51,844 nucleotides of DNA from Sporolactobacillus terrae DSM 11697 (GCF_000648615.1 NZ_JFZC01000033.1:1-51844), one strand, 5' to 3'. Shown: positions 28,088 through 36,212, counted from the first letter of the stretch. Notes: generated by a model not told the origin, from the letters alone. Numbers and translations: made by a program.

Positions 28088-28417
28088 ATGAAAAAAGGAT
28101 TCGGTTTCGGTACCGCCTTTTTGATCGGTTCACTAATCGGTTATCTTGCCGGAGCAGTCACTGCACGCAACGCAGCCGGTAAAAAATCGTTAAGTTCTGA
28201 ACATGTATTGGAACAAGTCAAGCGTGAAGTCAAAGACCAAATGCCAATCGAGGGCGCATGGATCTTCCTTACCCCGCATAGTTGGTCCAAAGACAGTCTC
28301 ACTCATCTGGTTTATAAAGGCGGTCTCATCTCGAGTCGGAAAAACGACACGCACCACTTTGACTTTATTGCTGACGCCAAGAGCGGAGCAGTCCTTGAAT
28401 TAAAGGCGCAAGACTAG
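28088..28417 (+). CDS. ytzB: YtzB-like small protein with PepSY-type fold
   Basis: A 109-residue protein with an N-terminal hydrophobic helix (FGTAFLIGSLIGYLAGAV, about 7-24) that can act as a membrane anchor. A small alpha/beta domain follows: a helix (EHVLEQVKREVKDQ), then strands (PIEGAWIFL, THLVYKGGLIS, HFDFIADAKSGAVLEL), the PepSY arrangement. YtzB of B. subtilis is at this place and has the same layout. ATG follows AAAGGAGG. Function is unknown; it is probably extracytoplasmic. Confidence 0.75.
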   Translation: MKKGFGFGTAFLIGSLIGYLAGAVTARNAAGKKSLSSEHVLEQVKREVKDQMPIEGAWIFLTPHSWSKDSLTHLVYKGGLISSRKNDTHHFDFIADAKSGAVLELKAQD

Positions 28418-28425
28418 TCCGAATG

Positions 28426-28455
28426 ATCTCCCGTTGCTGGCAGCGGGAGATTTTC
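28426..28455 (+). terminator. Terminator between ytzB and trmB
   Basis: ATCTCCCG and CGGGAGAT arms are followed by TTTTCTTT on the plus strand. It serves ytzB; trmB converges and ends just beyond it. Confidence 0.8.
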
Positions 28456-28456
28456 T

Positions 28457-29098
28457 TTATTCGCTTGAAATGGCTTCACAGCGATAAATTTTTTGGCCCT
28501 TTTCAGCAAACTTTTCTTCATATTCGGTAACGACATTGTCCTTCATTTTTGCATGATGCAAGTCGAGACTGATATTTTGGAGAATAAATCCATATTTTGA
28601 AAAGCTTTCGAGCGAGTATTCAAATAAGCCTTGATTATCCGTTTTAAAATTCAATATGCCGCCCTTTTTAAGTACATATTCGTACTGTGCCAGAAAAGCA
28701 GAATAAGTCAGGCGCCGCTTCTCATGACGGTTTTTCGGCCACGGATCACAAAAGTTCAAATAGAGAGCATCCACCTCGTCTTCAGCAAAGAACTCAGTCA
28801 GACCGCGCGCGTCCTCATTAATCAGCCGCACATTATCTAAACCCTCATCCAAGCATCGCTGCAGTGCAGTTACAATCACACTCTCATGAAGCTCAATACC
28901 GACAAAATTAACATCCGGGTATTTTTTCGCCATTCCTGTAAGAAACCGGCCTTTACCGGTGCCGATTTCTACATGAAGCGGTGCCTCGCGGTGAAATACA
29001 TCATGCCATTCACCATTGTGATCTTTTGGCGATTGAACCACAAGATTCGAATGCTGATTCAGTTTGCTTTTTGCCCAAGGTTTGTGTCGTACTCTCAT
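28457..29098 (-). CDS. trmB: TrmB: tRNA (guanine-N7-)-methyltransferase
   Basis: A 213-residue SAM-dependent enzyme that makes m7G46 in the tRNA variable loop. It has LHVEIGTGKGRFLTGMA for SAM binding, FVGIELHESV, NFCDPWPKNRHEKRRL (catalytic Asp region) and FKTDNQGLFEYS. ATG 29098 follows AAAGGGAG and gives the family start MRVRHKPWA. It matches ytmQ (trmB) of B. subtilis in length and position. Confidence 0.96.
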   Translation of the reverse strand: MRVRHKPWAKSKLNQHSNLVVQSPKDHNGEWHDVFHREAPLHVEIGTGKGRFLTGMAKKYPDVNFVGIELHESVIVTALQRCLDEGLDNVRLINEDARGLTEFFAEDEVDALYLNFCDPWPKNRHEKRRLTYSAFLAQYEYVLKKGGILNFKTDNQGLFEYSLESFSKYGFILQNISLDLHHAKMKDNVVTEYEEKFAEKGQKIYRCEAISSE

Positions 29099-29148
29099 GT
29101 GTAACTCTCCCTTTGTTCGCTCATACGGGACAATCATCCTAAACGTGC

Positions 29149-29178
29149 TGCATGCGCTCAGGCGGGTCCGTCATCTAT
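29149..29178 (+). promoter_or_regulatory. Possible sigma-G-like promoter of the 41-aa frame
   Basis: TGCATG (29149-29154, containing GCATG, a match to GNATR), a 17-base spacer and CATCTAT (29172-29178) resemble sigma-G boxes. The -10 box matches CATNNTA only in its first half. It lies about 40 bases before the small frame. Confidence 0.3.
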
Positions 29179-29218
29179 TCTATTTCTTTTCTCTCCAGAT
29201 TACCATGGAGAATGGTTA

Positions 29219-29344
29219 ATGATCAGCGAAAAGCAGAAAAACCAGCGTTTGTCCGATCCGCAAAAAAGCGCACCTTCCCGTCACGGAAAGATGCCGATCC
29301 ACGAATTGATAACGGTGACTGCTGTTGAACACTCGATCGATTAA
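29219..29344 (+). CDS. Candidate 41-residue small protein
   Basis: A short plus-strand frame, MISEKQKNQRLSDPQKSAPS onwards to VEHSID. ATG 29219 is eight bases after GGAG in ATGGAGAATGG. Its TAA at 29342-29344 overlaps the ytmP stop on the other strand. It is hydrophilic and basic in the first half, like many minor spore proteins, but I see no match to a known Ssp family. In B. subtilis ytzH occupies this gap; this frame does not look like it. It could be a chance frame. Confidence 0.4.
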   Translation: MISEKQKNQRLSDPQKSAPSRHGKMPIHELITVTAVEHSID

Positions 29345-30165
29345 GCAAGCAGTCCGGCAGCATAGTCATTCAGCCACAGCAGGTCCTTCTCAAAAAGGAT
29401 GATTTTCTTCATTTCTGCATGCTCCTGATGCCAGAACATAAAACGTACGGTCATTGCAATCATATGCCATACGAGGCGCAACTGTAACGATTTTGTTCGT
29501 TTCAGGCCGTACAGATGCAGCCAATCTTCCCAATCTTCCTCTTCAACGTACCAATAAAGGAGCATCGCCAAATCCATGGCAGGATCAGCGATGACCGCTT
29601 GATCCCAGTCGACCAAGTATAAGTTCTTTTCATCTTCGCCAAGCAGCCAATTATTATGGTTGATGTCCGAATGGCAAACCATTTTCTTCGGATATTCCGC
29701 GCGCTCGGCAGTATCTTTTAAAAAGTTCAGCGATTGACGCAATGCACGTGTCTCCGTCCTGCCGCGCGCCTGACTCGATAATCGATTCAGCAACTGTGTA
29801 GTCGTCACGGGTTTCTTGCCCAAGCGTTTCATCATGGTCAAGAGCGGTTCGGAAGAATGAATTTTTTTAAGCATTTCGGCAACCTGCTCTGAAGCCATTT
29901 CATTCGGTGTCAAAACTCTCCCCTTTAACCACGTTTGGGCAGTGAGCACATCTCCATTATCCATGCGCCGAGTCCAAAGCAGCTTTGGAACAATTCCTTC
30001 CGCAGAAAGAACAGCAAGAAAAGGGGAAGAATTTCGCTTAATAAAAAGCTTACTTTCCCCGGAGCTTGCCATATATGCTTCTCCTGTCAATCCTCCTGCT
30101 GGAGAGATTTCCCAATTATCGCCATCGAAAAAATGAATCAAAGCATTCCACCATTGCCTTTCCAT
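29341..30165 (-). CDS. ytmP: YtmP: aminoglycoside phosphotransferase-like kinase
   Basis: A 274-residue protein of the APH/choline kinase fold. The catalytic loop is VCHSDINHNNWLL (HxDxxxxN) and the metal-binding Asp is in LVDWDQAVIADPAMDLA. The N-lobe shows SPAGGLTGEAYMAS and LFIKRNSSPFLAVLSAEGIVPKLLW, typical of YtmP. ATG 30165 gives the family N-terminus ME-xx-W; its Shine-Dalgarno is weak, and an upstream ATG at 30204 is the alternative. The substrate is unknown; it is unlikely to be a resistance gene, as it is a conserved chromosomal neighbour of trmB. Confidence 0.9.
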   Translation of the reverse strand: MERQWWNALIHFFDGDNWEISPAGGLTGEAYMASSGESKLFIKRNSSPFLAVLSAEGIVPKLLWTRRMDNGDVLTAQTWLKGRVLTPNEMASEQVAEMLKKIHSSEPLLTMMKRLGKKPVTTTQLLNRLSSQARGRTETRALRQSLNFLKDTAERAEYPKKMVCHSDINHNNWLLGEDEKNLYLVDWDQAVIADPAMDLAMLLYWYVEEEDWEDWLHLYGLKRTKSLQLRLVWHMIAMTVRFMFWHQEHAEMKKIILFEKDLLWLNDYAAGLLA

Positions 30166-30270
30166 GTCCGTTTCGCATGTTATCGAAAAAAACAGACTAT
30201 GCATAAAAATATACCACGTTCACGGATAATCAACAATCATAAAAACGCGAATTCTGTCATTTTTTCATGA

Positions 30271-31026
30271 TCAGCTCGTCCTTGGTTCCGCAAATGTTTC
30301 GCTCGCATTGAGCAGCGCTTCGGCACATGCAACTTGTTCTCTCTTTAGAAGCAGAGAATGCTGATCGGCCCGCTGAAACCATTCACGCTCATTTCTTCGG
30401 TCAACAAATACGATTTCTGATTCGGCAGGCACCTTTTCAATATAAGCTTGCGGTGCATAAACCATTCCTTGCACATGCAGTTCAGCCATTCCTTGATTGC
30501 GTAAAAAGGCGGAAATGACCGCTTTGGTGCGCCGTAAAGCAATCAGCGGATTGACCAATGTCTGCCTTGCCCCGTTGGTGATCTGCTGCCATCGCCGCTG
30601 TTCCATTGGCTGGAACACATCGCCTGCTGCACCTAAGAGCGGATGAATACAGCAGATACGGTCGTTCATGAGCAGAATTGAGTCGAGTTGAACCGGCCCA
30701 GATTTTGTCAGCAAGACCGGCTGATACATAAGAAAAGATACATCATTAATTCCCTTTAACATACGCCGCAGCCAAACGGTTTGTAAAAGTTGATCCGGAT
30801 AGGGCGAATACGCCTCTGCGGTACGGCTTGCCCACAATAATTGTTTTGCAAACAGCCAATCGTCAAATCCGTGCGACTCCTCAGCAATATCGGCCAATGC
30901 GCCCTGTTGACGCAGTTTCCACTCTGCCTGCCGCCGCTTCTTCAGCCACGGGTAGCGATTGGCATAGCCAAGAAAATTTAATTGATAACGCGAAATACAT
31001 TGATTAATTTTGATCAATTGAACCAT
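30271..31026 (-). CDS. NERD-like nuclease-related domain protein
   Basis: A 251-residue protein that resembles the chromosomal NERD-domain proteins of Bacillaceae (MVQLIKINQCISRYQLN, YPWLKKRRQAEWK, VSFLMYQPVLLTKSGPVQLDSILLMNDRICCIH). The strand pattern PVQLDSILLMNDRI would be the D-x-I core of the nuclease-like fold, but the following Glu-x-Lys is not clear, so catalysis is doubtful. ATG 31026 follows AAAGGGG. It is 49 bases downstream of thpR and may share its transcript. Function unknown. Confidence 0.65.
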   Translation of the reverse strand: MVQLIKINQCISRYQLNFLGYANRYPWLKKRRQAEWKLRQQGALADIAEESHGFDDWLFAKQLLWASRTAEAYSPYPDQLLQTVWLRRMLKGINDVSFLMYQPVLLTKSGPVQLDSILLMNDRICCIHPLLGAAGDVFQPMEQRRWQQITNGARQTLVNPLIALRRTKAVISAFLRNQGMAELHVQGMVYAPQAYIEKVPAESEIVFVDRRNEREWFQRADQHSLLLKREQVACAEALLNASETFAEPRTS

Positions 31027-31075
31027 GCTTTTTCCCCTTTAGTCTTCTAAACCTATTTTAATACAAAAACAGGGT

Positions 31076-31648
31076 TTAGGAATACTCTCTCTTTTCAGAT
31101 TGAAAGGGAAATAAGCATATCTGTTGATAATTCGGCAAATTACCCGGACAAACTTGAAAAAGCGATACAGCGGATACGGTCCACTGTTTTCCAGCGAGCC
31201 CATGATGCACCGCAGGCAACTGCATCGGAAGGTCGCCGCTTACCCAGCGTTTCGCCAGTGTGATATGCGGATGGTACGGGCGATTTTCTAATCGCACGCC
31301 GAGCGGAGCCACGGCTTGCACAATTGCAGCTTGAAGACCAGTGAGACCTCTTGTTTCCTTTAATGAAGCAAATAAAACGCGCGGGTGCCTGCGATCACCA
31401 AACCCATCGATTCCTGACAAAGCGAGCGTAAATGGCGTCCAGTTCGTCGAAGTTTGGTGTACAGCTTGTACAATTGCCGTACGCTGCTCGGAAGCCAGTG
31501 CGCCCAAAAAGAGGAGCGTAATATGGTAATCGCGGGCGTCGGTTTTACGCTTATAGTCTGCAGCTGTAAGATATGAGCGAGCAGCCTGATTTAACGTTTC
31601 CCGTAATGCATCCGCAACAGGAATGCCTAAAAAATAATGATTGGACAT
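31076..31648 (-). CDS. thpR: ThpR: RNA 2',3'-cyclic phosphodiesterase
   Basis: A 190-residue 2H phosphoesterase (LigT family) that opens 2',3'-cyclic phosphates to 2'-phosphates. Both catalytic motifs are intact: H42-I-T44-L in RDYHITLLFLG and H129-I-T131-L in HPHITLAKR. ATG 31648 follows GAAGGCG; the first seven residues of the longer frame (MGRRRFM) are not needed. It is divergent from the cysteine synthase gene. Confidence 0.93.
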   Translation of the reverse strand: MSNHYFLGIPVADALRETLNQAARSYLTAADYKRKTDARDYHITLLFLGALASEQRTAIVQAVHQTSTNWTPFTLALSGIDGFGDRRHPRVLFASLKETRGLTGLQAAIVQAVAPLGVRLENRPYHPHITLAKRWVSGDLPMQLPAVHHGLAGKQWTVSAVSLFQVCPGNLPNYQQICLFPFQSEKREYS

Positions 31649-31753
31649 AAAACGCCTTCTTCCCATCCTTGTACTTGCTCGATATTAACGAGATTACCCA
31701 CTATTTTTATAAGAGATGCTTATCAATGGTCGACCCAAGTTCACTTCATCCTG

Positions 31754-31759
31754 TATAAT
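31754..31759 (+). promoter_or_regulatory. -10 box of the cysteine synthase promoter
   Basis: Consensus TATAAT about 80 bases before the gene. The expected -35 region reads TCGACC, a weak match. No T-box or SAM riboswitch is present between it and the gene. Confidence 0.45.
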
Positions 31760-31840
31760 AGAACCATTACTATTGGAATACTTTATCCTCATGAACGAGA
31801 AGCTAATGAGAAGCATCCAACGAAGAAAAGGGAGAAAACA

Positions 31841-32773
31841 ATGACGAAACCTGCTCAATCTATTGATGAACTGGTCGGTCAAACGCCGATGGTTCGTTTA
31901 AATCGACTGCCCGATCCAAACGGAGCAGCAATCTACGCAAAGTTAGAGTACTTCAACCCAACCAAAAGTGTCAAAGATCGTGCAGCACTGAATATGATTA
32001 TCGACGCTGAAAAACGGGGAATCATTCAGAAAGGGGCAACGATCATTGAGCCAACATCTGGAAATATGGGTATTGGCCTTGCGATGGCCGCAGCAGCACG
32101 CGGCTATAAAGCGATGATCGTTATGCCGGACACGATCACCCAAGAACGGATCAATTTATTAAAAGCCTTCGGCGCTGACGTGGTTTTGACCTCAGGAAGG
32201 AAAAAAATGCCCGGCGCAATAGAAAAAGCAAAAGAACTTGCTGCAGTGCTGCCGAACTGCTACATGCCGATGCAATTTGAAAACCAGGCAAACCCTGAGG
32301 CGCATCGCAAAACAACTGCCGCTGAAATCATCAGTGATATTCAAGAGCTGAAACGCCCACTCTGCGCGTTCGTTGGCGCAGCAGGTACGGGCGGTACAGT
32401 ATCCGGTACAGGGCGGGCTCTGAAAGAGGCTTTCCCCGAAATGACGGTACATATCTGCGAGCCGGCCGGATCACCGGTGTATTCCGGAGGAAAGCCGGGA
32501 CGTCATAAAATTGTTGGAACAAGCCCAGGCTTTATTCCAGATACCATGGACATGTCGCTCATCGATGAAATTATCGACGTCAGCGATGATGATGCTTACG
32601 AAATCACGCGCAGATTAGCCAGTGATGAAGGGATTCTCTGCGGACCTTCGTCAGGTGCATCGGTATATGTCGCACTGCAAGTCGCTCGCCGCTTCAAACC
32701 CGATCAAATCGTTGTCTGTATGATCAATGATACCGGTGAACGTTACTTGTCCGGAGATATTTTCCCACATTAA
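31841..32773 (+). CDS. ytkP: Cysteine synthase family enzyme (YtkP-like)
   Basis: A 310-residue PLP-dependent enzyme of the O-acetylserine sulfhydrylase family. K45 in NPTKSVKDRAA is the PLP lysine, EPTSGNMGIG binds the substrate carboxylate, GTGGTVSGTGRAL binds the PLP phosphate, and the C-terminus has CGPSSGASVYVAL. In this neighbourhood B. subtilis has ytkP, a cysteine synthase paralogue, not cysK, so exact substrate is uncertain. ATG 31841 follows AAGGGAG; the frame is open 68 codons further upstream, but that part is promoter DNA. Confidence 0.93.
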   Translation: MTKPAQSIDELVGQTPMVRLNRLPDPNGAAIYAKLEYFNPTKSVKDRAALNMIIDAEKRGIIQKGATIIEPTSGNMGIGLAMAAAARGYKAMIVMPDTITQERINLLKAFGADVVLTSGRKKMPGAIEKAKELAAVLPNCYMPMQFENQANPEAHRKTTAAEIISDIQELKRPLCAFVGAAGTGGTVSGTGRALKEAFPEMTVHICEPAGSPVYSGGKPGRHKIVGTSPGFIPDTMDMSLIDEIIDVSDDDAYEITRRLASDEGILCGPSSGASVYVALQVARRFKPDQIVVCMINDTGERYLSGDIFPH

Positions 32774-32776
32774 TGG

Positions 32777-32815
32777 AACTGCACTCCCCGAAACTGATGG
32801 GAGTGCAGTTTTTTT
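32777..32815 (+). terminator. Terminator of the cysteine synthase gene
   Basis: AACTGCACTCCC and GGGAGTGCAGTT arms, a 10-base loop, and seven T's. It starts three bases after the stop. Confidence 0.95.
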
Positions 32816-32821
32816 ACAAAA

Positions 32822-33072
32822 TAAGAAAGCCCATGATTTTGCCTCGTCTTCAAAGCAAAGTGTCTTGGCCGAGAAGCAAAGCAGAAGTACTCTGGCGCCT
32901 GCCGCGGCAAGCGAGCAGCTGGTGTGCCGTTCAAGCATATCATTGATGAATGAAAGCCGCATTTAGAGTAAAAGGAACTTTCGCTAAGTGCGCATACGTC
33001 CTGTATGCAACGCGAAAGCCACCGCATCCTGCGGAAGTAAGGACTAGGCGTCGCCCGGTTTTTCTTACACGA
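32822..33072 (+). repeat. Interspersed repeat, copy D (inverted)
   Basis: Relative to copies A-C this copy is inverted, so it again follows its upstream gene (the plus-strand cysteine synthase) in the same direction. It runs from AAGCCCATGATTTTG through AAAGTGTCTTGGCCGAGAAGC and CCGCGGCAAGCGAGC. It then has one 14-bp unit, one 43-bp unit (32996-33038) and GTAAGGACTAGGCGTCGCCC with a TTTTTC tail (hairpin at 33043-33063). The middle block around GGTGCTGAATCG is lost. Confidence 0.85.
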
Positions 33073-33405
33073 TTCCTTGTATTCATAAGTATTCGGATCG
33101 CCATTGATTGAGAAGCAAAACGCACTTCTGCGGATAGATGCCTTTTTCCAGCAAAAAATATTTGACATTTCAAAATGTAGCGTTATATTTAAACTGTTGA
33201 CAGAAAATTATGTGACCTCAGAGTGCAGCAAATCGGTATGTGCTCTTCGAATCAGACAATATGTCGATCCAGTCGGTGAAATCGCGTCGTTCAATACGTT
33301 TTGAATCCTATTGTACAACAAAATTCAATGTATTTACTCTTGCTTGAATATTTCGCTCAGTAAAAGACATATCTTTTATTGATAAATAATCTGGGGAGTG
33401 GTGAC
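33073..33405. other. Intergenic stretch upstream of ytzE
   Basis: No gene is seen. The stretch is AT-rich and holds a probable ytzE promoter and a leader of about 210 bases. No riboswitch motif is recognised in it. Confidence 0.5.
33162..33189 (+). promoter_or_regulatory. Probable sigma-A promoter of ytzE
   Basis: TTGACA (33162-33167), a 16-base spacer and TATATT (33184-33189). A second TTGACA at 33197 has no -10 partner. Confidence 0.5.
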
Positions 33406-33624
33406 TTGGGTCCTTCAACTGATCGTATGCTAAATCGTGTTAAGTCCGTTTATTTGTTCATTCGAAAACAAGGTACGGTTACGACAAAGGAGTTAGTTGA
33501 AGAATTTGACATGACACAGAGAACAATGCAGAGAGATCTCAATATTCTCACCTATAATAATTTGGTAAAAAGTCCCCGCCGAGGACAATGGACGGTAACA
33601 GAAAAGAAGGTAAAGGTTTCTTGA
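33406..33624 (+). CDS. ytzE: YtzE: small DeoR-type transcription factor
   Basis: A 72-residue protein that is just a winged helix-turn-helix of the DeoR class: STDRMLNRVKSVYLFIRKQG, TVTTKELVEEFDMTQRTMQRDLNIL (recognition helix TQRTMQRDLNIL) and a wing RRGQWTVTEKKVKV. No effector domain. The start is TTG 33406, seven bases after GGGGAG, giving xGPSTDRML as in the B. subtilis protein. Targets are unknown. Confidence 0.9.
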   Translation: MGPSTDRMLNRVKSVYLFIRKQGTVTTKELVEEFDMTQRTMQRDLNILTYNNLVKSPRRGQWTVTEKKVKVS

Positions 33625-33650
33625 GCTGCTTGTTCGCAGCTCTTTTTATT
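33623..33650 (+). terminator. Terminator of ytzE
   Basis: GAGCTGC-TTGTTC-GCAGCTC followed by TTTTTATTTT. The stem overlaps the stop codon. Confidence 0.9.
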
Positions 33651-33684
33651 TTGCAAGAACACATGGGCAAAAATCATTTTGAAA

Positions 33685-33693
33685 CATAGACTA
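33685..33693 (+). promoter_or_regulatory. Sigma-K/E-like -10 box
   Basis: CATAGACTA matches the sigma-K -10 pattern CATANNNTA exactly. It lies about 40 bases before the coat-like gene. The -35 position (16 bases upstream) reads GC instead of AC, so the match is partial. Confidence 0.4.
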
Positions 33694-33732
33694 TGGATGA
33701 ACAAACCGACATTTCAAGGAGGATCATCATCT

Positions 33733-34167
33733 ATGTTTTCAAATGAACATGCTGCTTTTCCGCAAGACGTGAGTGCCTATCAGCCTGCATCGGCACCAAG
33801 AGGATGGATTGATCAAACCGCGCCTCATTTCAATCAGCAAGCCGCAACAATTCCGTCTGAACAATCAAAGGCTGGATCTTCCCCGTTTCTTGATTCTAAG
33901 CATACAGCAAATCCTTATGCTGATCACGCTTTTGTCTGGAACGAAGATTCACAAGACGCTGAAAGCAGACAGATGCATCAACCCCCGCGCCCGCCTCAAC
34001 CACCATTTAATCCACAACAATTCGAGCGCAGATTAAACCGGTTGGAACGTTCGCAAGCACAGACCGACCGCGAAATTCAGAACCTTGACCGCCGCGTGCG
34101 CGCCATTGAACGGAGACTCGGATTTCCAGTTCCTCCATTCGGCGGGCCTGGATTCCCGCAACGATAA
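33733..34167 (+). CDS. Pro/Gln-rich coat-like protein of unknown function
   Basis: A 144-residue protein with a low-complexity N-terminal part (Gln, Pro, Ser, Ala and His), a proline run PPRPPQPPFNPQQ (about 95-107), then a short charged coiled coil (FERRLNRLERSQAQTDREIQ, LDRRVRAIERRLGF) and an Pro/Gly end VPPFGGPGFPQR. This design recurs in Bacillales spore coat and exosporium proteins. ATG 33733 follows AAGGAGG; the frame is open 18 codons further upstream without a ribosome site. A sigma-K-like box precedes it. The coat role is inference. Confidence 0.75.
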   Translation: MFSNEHAAFPQDVSAYQPASAPRGWIDQTAPHFNQQAATIPSEQSKAGSSPFLDSKHTANPYADHAFVWNEDSQDAESRQMHQPPRPPQPPFNPQQFERRLNRLERSQAQTDREIQNLDRRVRAIERRLGFPVPPFGGPGFPQR

Positions 34168-34190
34168 ACCGTTTTCCACACCTAACGCCC

Positions 34191-34236
34191 AAAAAAAGGT
34201 GCCTCACCGTCACTACTGACAAAGAGACACCTTTTT
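34191..34236. terminator. Bidirectional terminator between the coat-like gene and ytgP
   Basis: AAAAAGGTGCCTC pairs with GAGACACCTTTTT, with A/T runs on both sides. It can end both converging transcripts. Confidence 0.8.
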
Positions 34237-34241
34237 ATGTT

Positions 34242-35837
34242 TTAATCGGTCCTGCGCTTTCTCATTCCGCCGACCACGCGGCGCAGCAAACCGGTCCATC
34301 GAGAAAGCAAAAGATATACGGCTACACCAACCGCAACACTAACCATCACGACAACAAACGCAATGCCTCTGCCACTTGGAATCGAACCACCGAATAGGAG
34401 AAAGATCAACTGGATTGAAAGAGCCATAATGGCCGTATAGCCAACGATATGTATCACTTGCTGACCAATCGCCGAGTATTTGTAACCGGTCGCTTGTTTA
34501 ATCGCAATTAAATTGATAAGGATGCAGACCGCATAGCCAATATCGGTTGCAAGGATCGGACCAACCATGCCAAATACTTTCATAAATAATGGATTGAGCA
34601 AGATTTTAATCATGACTCCTGCGCAAAGGCTGATTAAAGTGACACGCTGCCGATTAATCCCTTGAAGTATGGACGCAGTCACCTGAAACAAAGCAAAGAA
34701 AATCGCGGTCAACGCATACCATTGCAGAATGCGCCCGCCAATCAGCAAGTCATGCAGGTTAATTTCAAAGAGCAAACCGTGAATCATATACCCCAAAGAA
34801 GAAAGACCCACCGCAGCCGGTATGGTTAAAAATAATACAAGTTCAAAAGCTTGTGTGATTTTATGATTGACTTCGTTAATATCTCGCTTTGCATAAGAAT
34901 TAATGATCGCCGGAACAGCACTGACAGCAAGCGATGTTGCAAGCGTTACCGGTATCATCACCATCTTTTGATCATTAACCGTTAAATCGGTAATCACGAG
35001 CTCCTTGACTTGCGCGCTGTACGCTAAATAATGGTAGGCCATGAATTGATCAATCAATTGATACAGCTGCATCGAAATCCCAACCGCAACAAAAGGAATG
35101 GCGTAATTGACTAACTCGCGATACATCGATAAATAGGATATTTTCTTTCTTCTCTGTACCGTTTGCTTCATCTTAGACATACGCCCGCGCCGCGTCACCC
35201 AAAAGTGCAGCATAACATAAAGGCCGCCAACCGCTCCGACAAATGCTGCAAAAGTGGCAAGTGCAGCAGCGGTAACCGGTGAACCATGAAAGACTTTAAT
35301 CACAAGAAACGCGCCGATTAAAATGAAGGCGATCCGGACAACCTGCTCAACAATCTGAGAAACCGCTGTCGGACCCATTGACTGATAGCCTTGAAAATAC
35401 CCACGCATCAGGCTCATGACCGGGACAATCAGGATGGCAATACTGACCACACGAATAACCAATATCACATCATTCATTCTGTTTGCCGGCAAGCCATAAG
35501 CAGCAGCAATATGCGGTGCTCCGATAAAAAGAACCAGAAACCCAATAAGCCCGGTTACCGCCATTAAGACAAAGCCGGATTTAAGCAGTCGCCTTCCGGA
35601 CTCATAGTCGCCAAGTGCATTATACTTTGAAACGAATTTCGACACAGCAAGCGGAAGACCCATCGTCGATACACTCAGCATAATACCATAAGGCGTATAG
35701 GCGATCCCATAGAGAAAAGTCCCTTCTGTGCCGGTTAACGCATTATATGGGATGATAAAGAAAATTCCAAGCAAACGTGAAACAATTGAGGCGACTGTTA
35801 AAATCATGGCACCTCGGATCATTTTCGATGCGGACAT
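34242..35837 (-). CDS. ytgP: MurJ/YtgP: polysaccharide-type flippase of the MOP superfamily
   Basis: A 531-residue polytopic membrane protein with about 14 hydrophobic segments. The N-terminus MIRGAMILTVASIVSRLLG is the MVF/PST signature, and SLMRGYFQGYQSMGPTAVSQIVEQ is typical of YtgP. In B. subtilis YtgP (MurJ) is one of two redundant lipid II flippases, so it should move the peptidoglycan precursor made by MurC and later enzymes to the PBPs. ATG 35837 follows AGGAG. Confidence 0.92.
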   Translation of the reverse strand: MSASKMIRGAMILTVASIVSRLLGIFFIIPYNALTGTEGTFLYGIAYTPYGIMLSVSTMGLPLAVSKFVSKYNALGDYESGRRLLKSGFVLMAVTGLIGFLVLFIGAPHIAAAYGLPANRMNDVILVIRVVSIAILIVPVMSLMRGYFQGYQSMGPTAVSQIVEQVVRIAFILIGAFLVIKVFHGSPVTAAALATFAAFVGAVGGLYVMLHFWVTRRGRMSKMKQTVQRRKKISYLSMYRELVNYAIPFVAVGISMQLYQLIDQFMAYHYLAYSAQVKELVITDLTVNDQKMVMIPVTLATSLAVSAVPAIINSYAKRDINEVNHKITQAFELVLFLTIPAAVGLSSLGYMIHGLLFEINLHDLLIGGRILQWYALTAIFFALFQVTASILQGINRQRVTLISLCAGVMIKILLNPLFMKVFGMVGPILATDIGYAVCILINLIAIKQATGYKYSAIGQQVIHIVGYTAIMALSIQLIFLLFGGSIPSGRGIAFVVVMVSVAVGVAVYLLLSRWTGLLRRVVGGMRKRRTD

Positions 35838-36171
35838 CTGTCAACGCTCCTAATCTTCAATTGGGCGCACGGCCCACAACTCTTTGTATTTTACCACAAT
35901 ATAACGATTGTACAGCATGGCTTCAACAGGGTCGTACGTTATTTGTAACATTTTGTCGAAAAAAGGGGGCACCCTCCTTGCCATGACAAATCGTATTGGT
36001 CATGTGCGGTGTTCGCTCGTAACATTGTCTAAATCCTATTGCGGTTGTCTCATTGCCTATCCGGGCTAAGTCGATCCTTTATCAGCGGCTGATTTATCCA
36101 CCTTGAGCTTGAGCAACACTTCAGCTGATCGCTGTCCCACTAGCATCTCACATATCCTTCTCTTTATCTGC
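35838..36171. other. Gap between leuS terminator and ytgP
   Basis: No gene is seen. The ytgP side holds an extended -10 box. A 26-codon minus-strand frame at 36066-36146 has AAGGA upstream of its ATG, but no other support. Confidence 0.5.
35888..35896 (-). promoter_or_regulatory. Extended -10 promoter of ytgP
   Basis: TGG-TAAAAT on the minus strand, about 50 bases before ytgP. The -35 is poor. Confidence 0.4.
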
Positions 36172-36212
36172 AAAAAAAACCGCTCCTATGCGTTCGCACA
36201 GAAAGCGGTTTT
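36172..36212 (-). terminator. Terminator of leuS
   Basis: AAACCGCT and AGCGGTTT arms, then TTTTTTTT on the minus strand, 24 bases after the leuS stop. Confidence 0.9.

Noticed and set aside
33197-33202. Second TTGACA upstream of ytzE
   Set aside because: No -10 box follows at 16-18 bases; the TTGACA at 33162 has a TATATT partner.
36066-36146. 26-codon minus-strand frame after leuS with AAGGA before its ATG
   Set aside because: Too short to judge, no promoter or conserved feature; listed only in the description of the gap.
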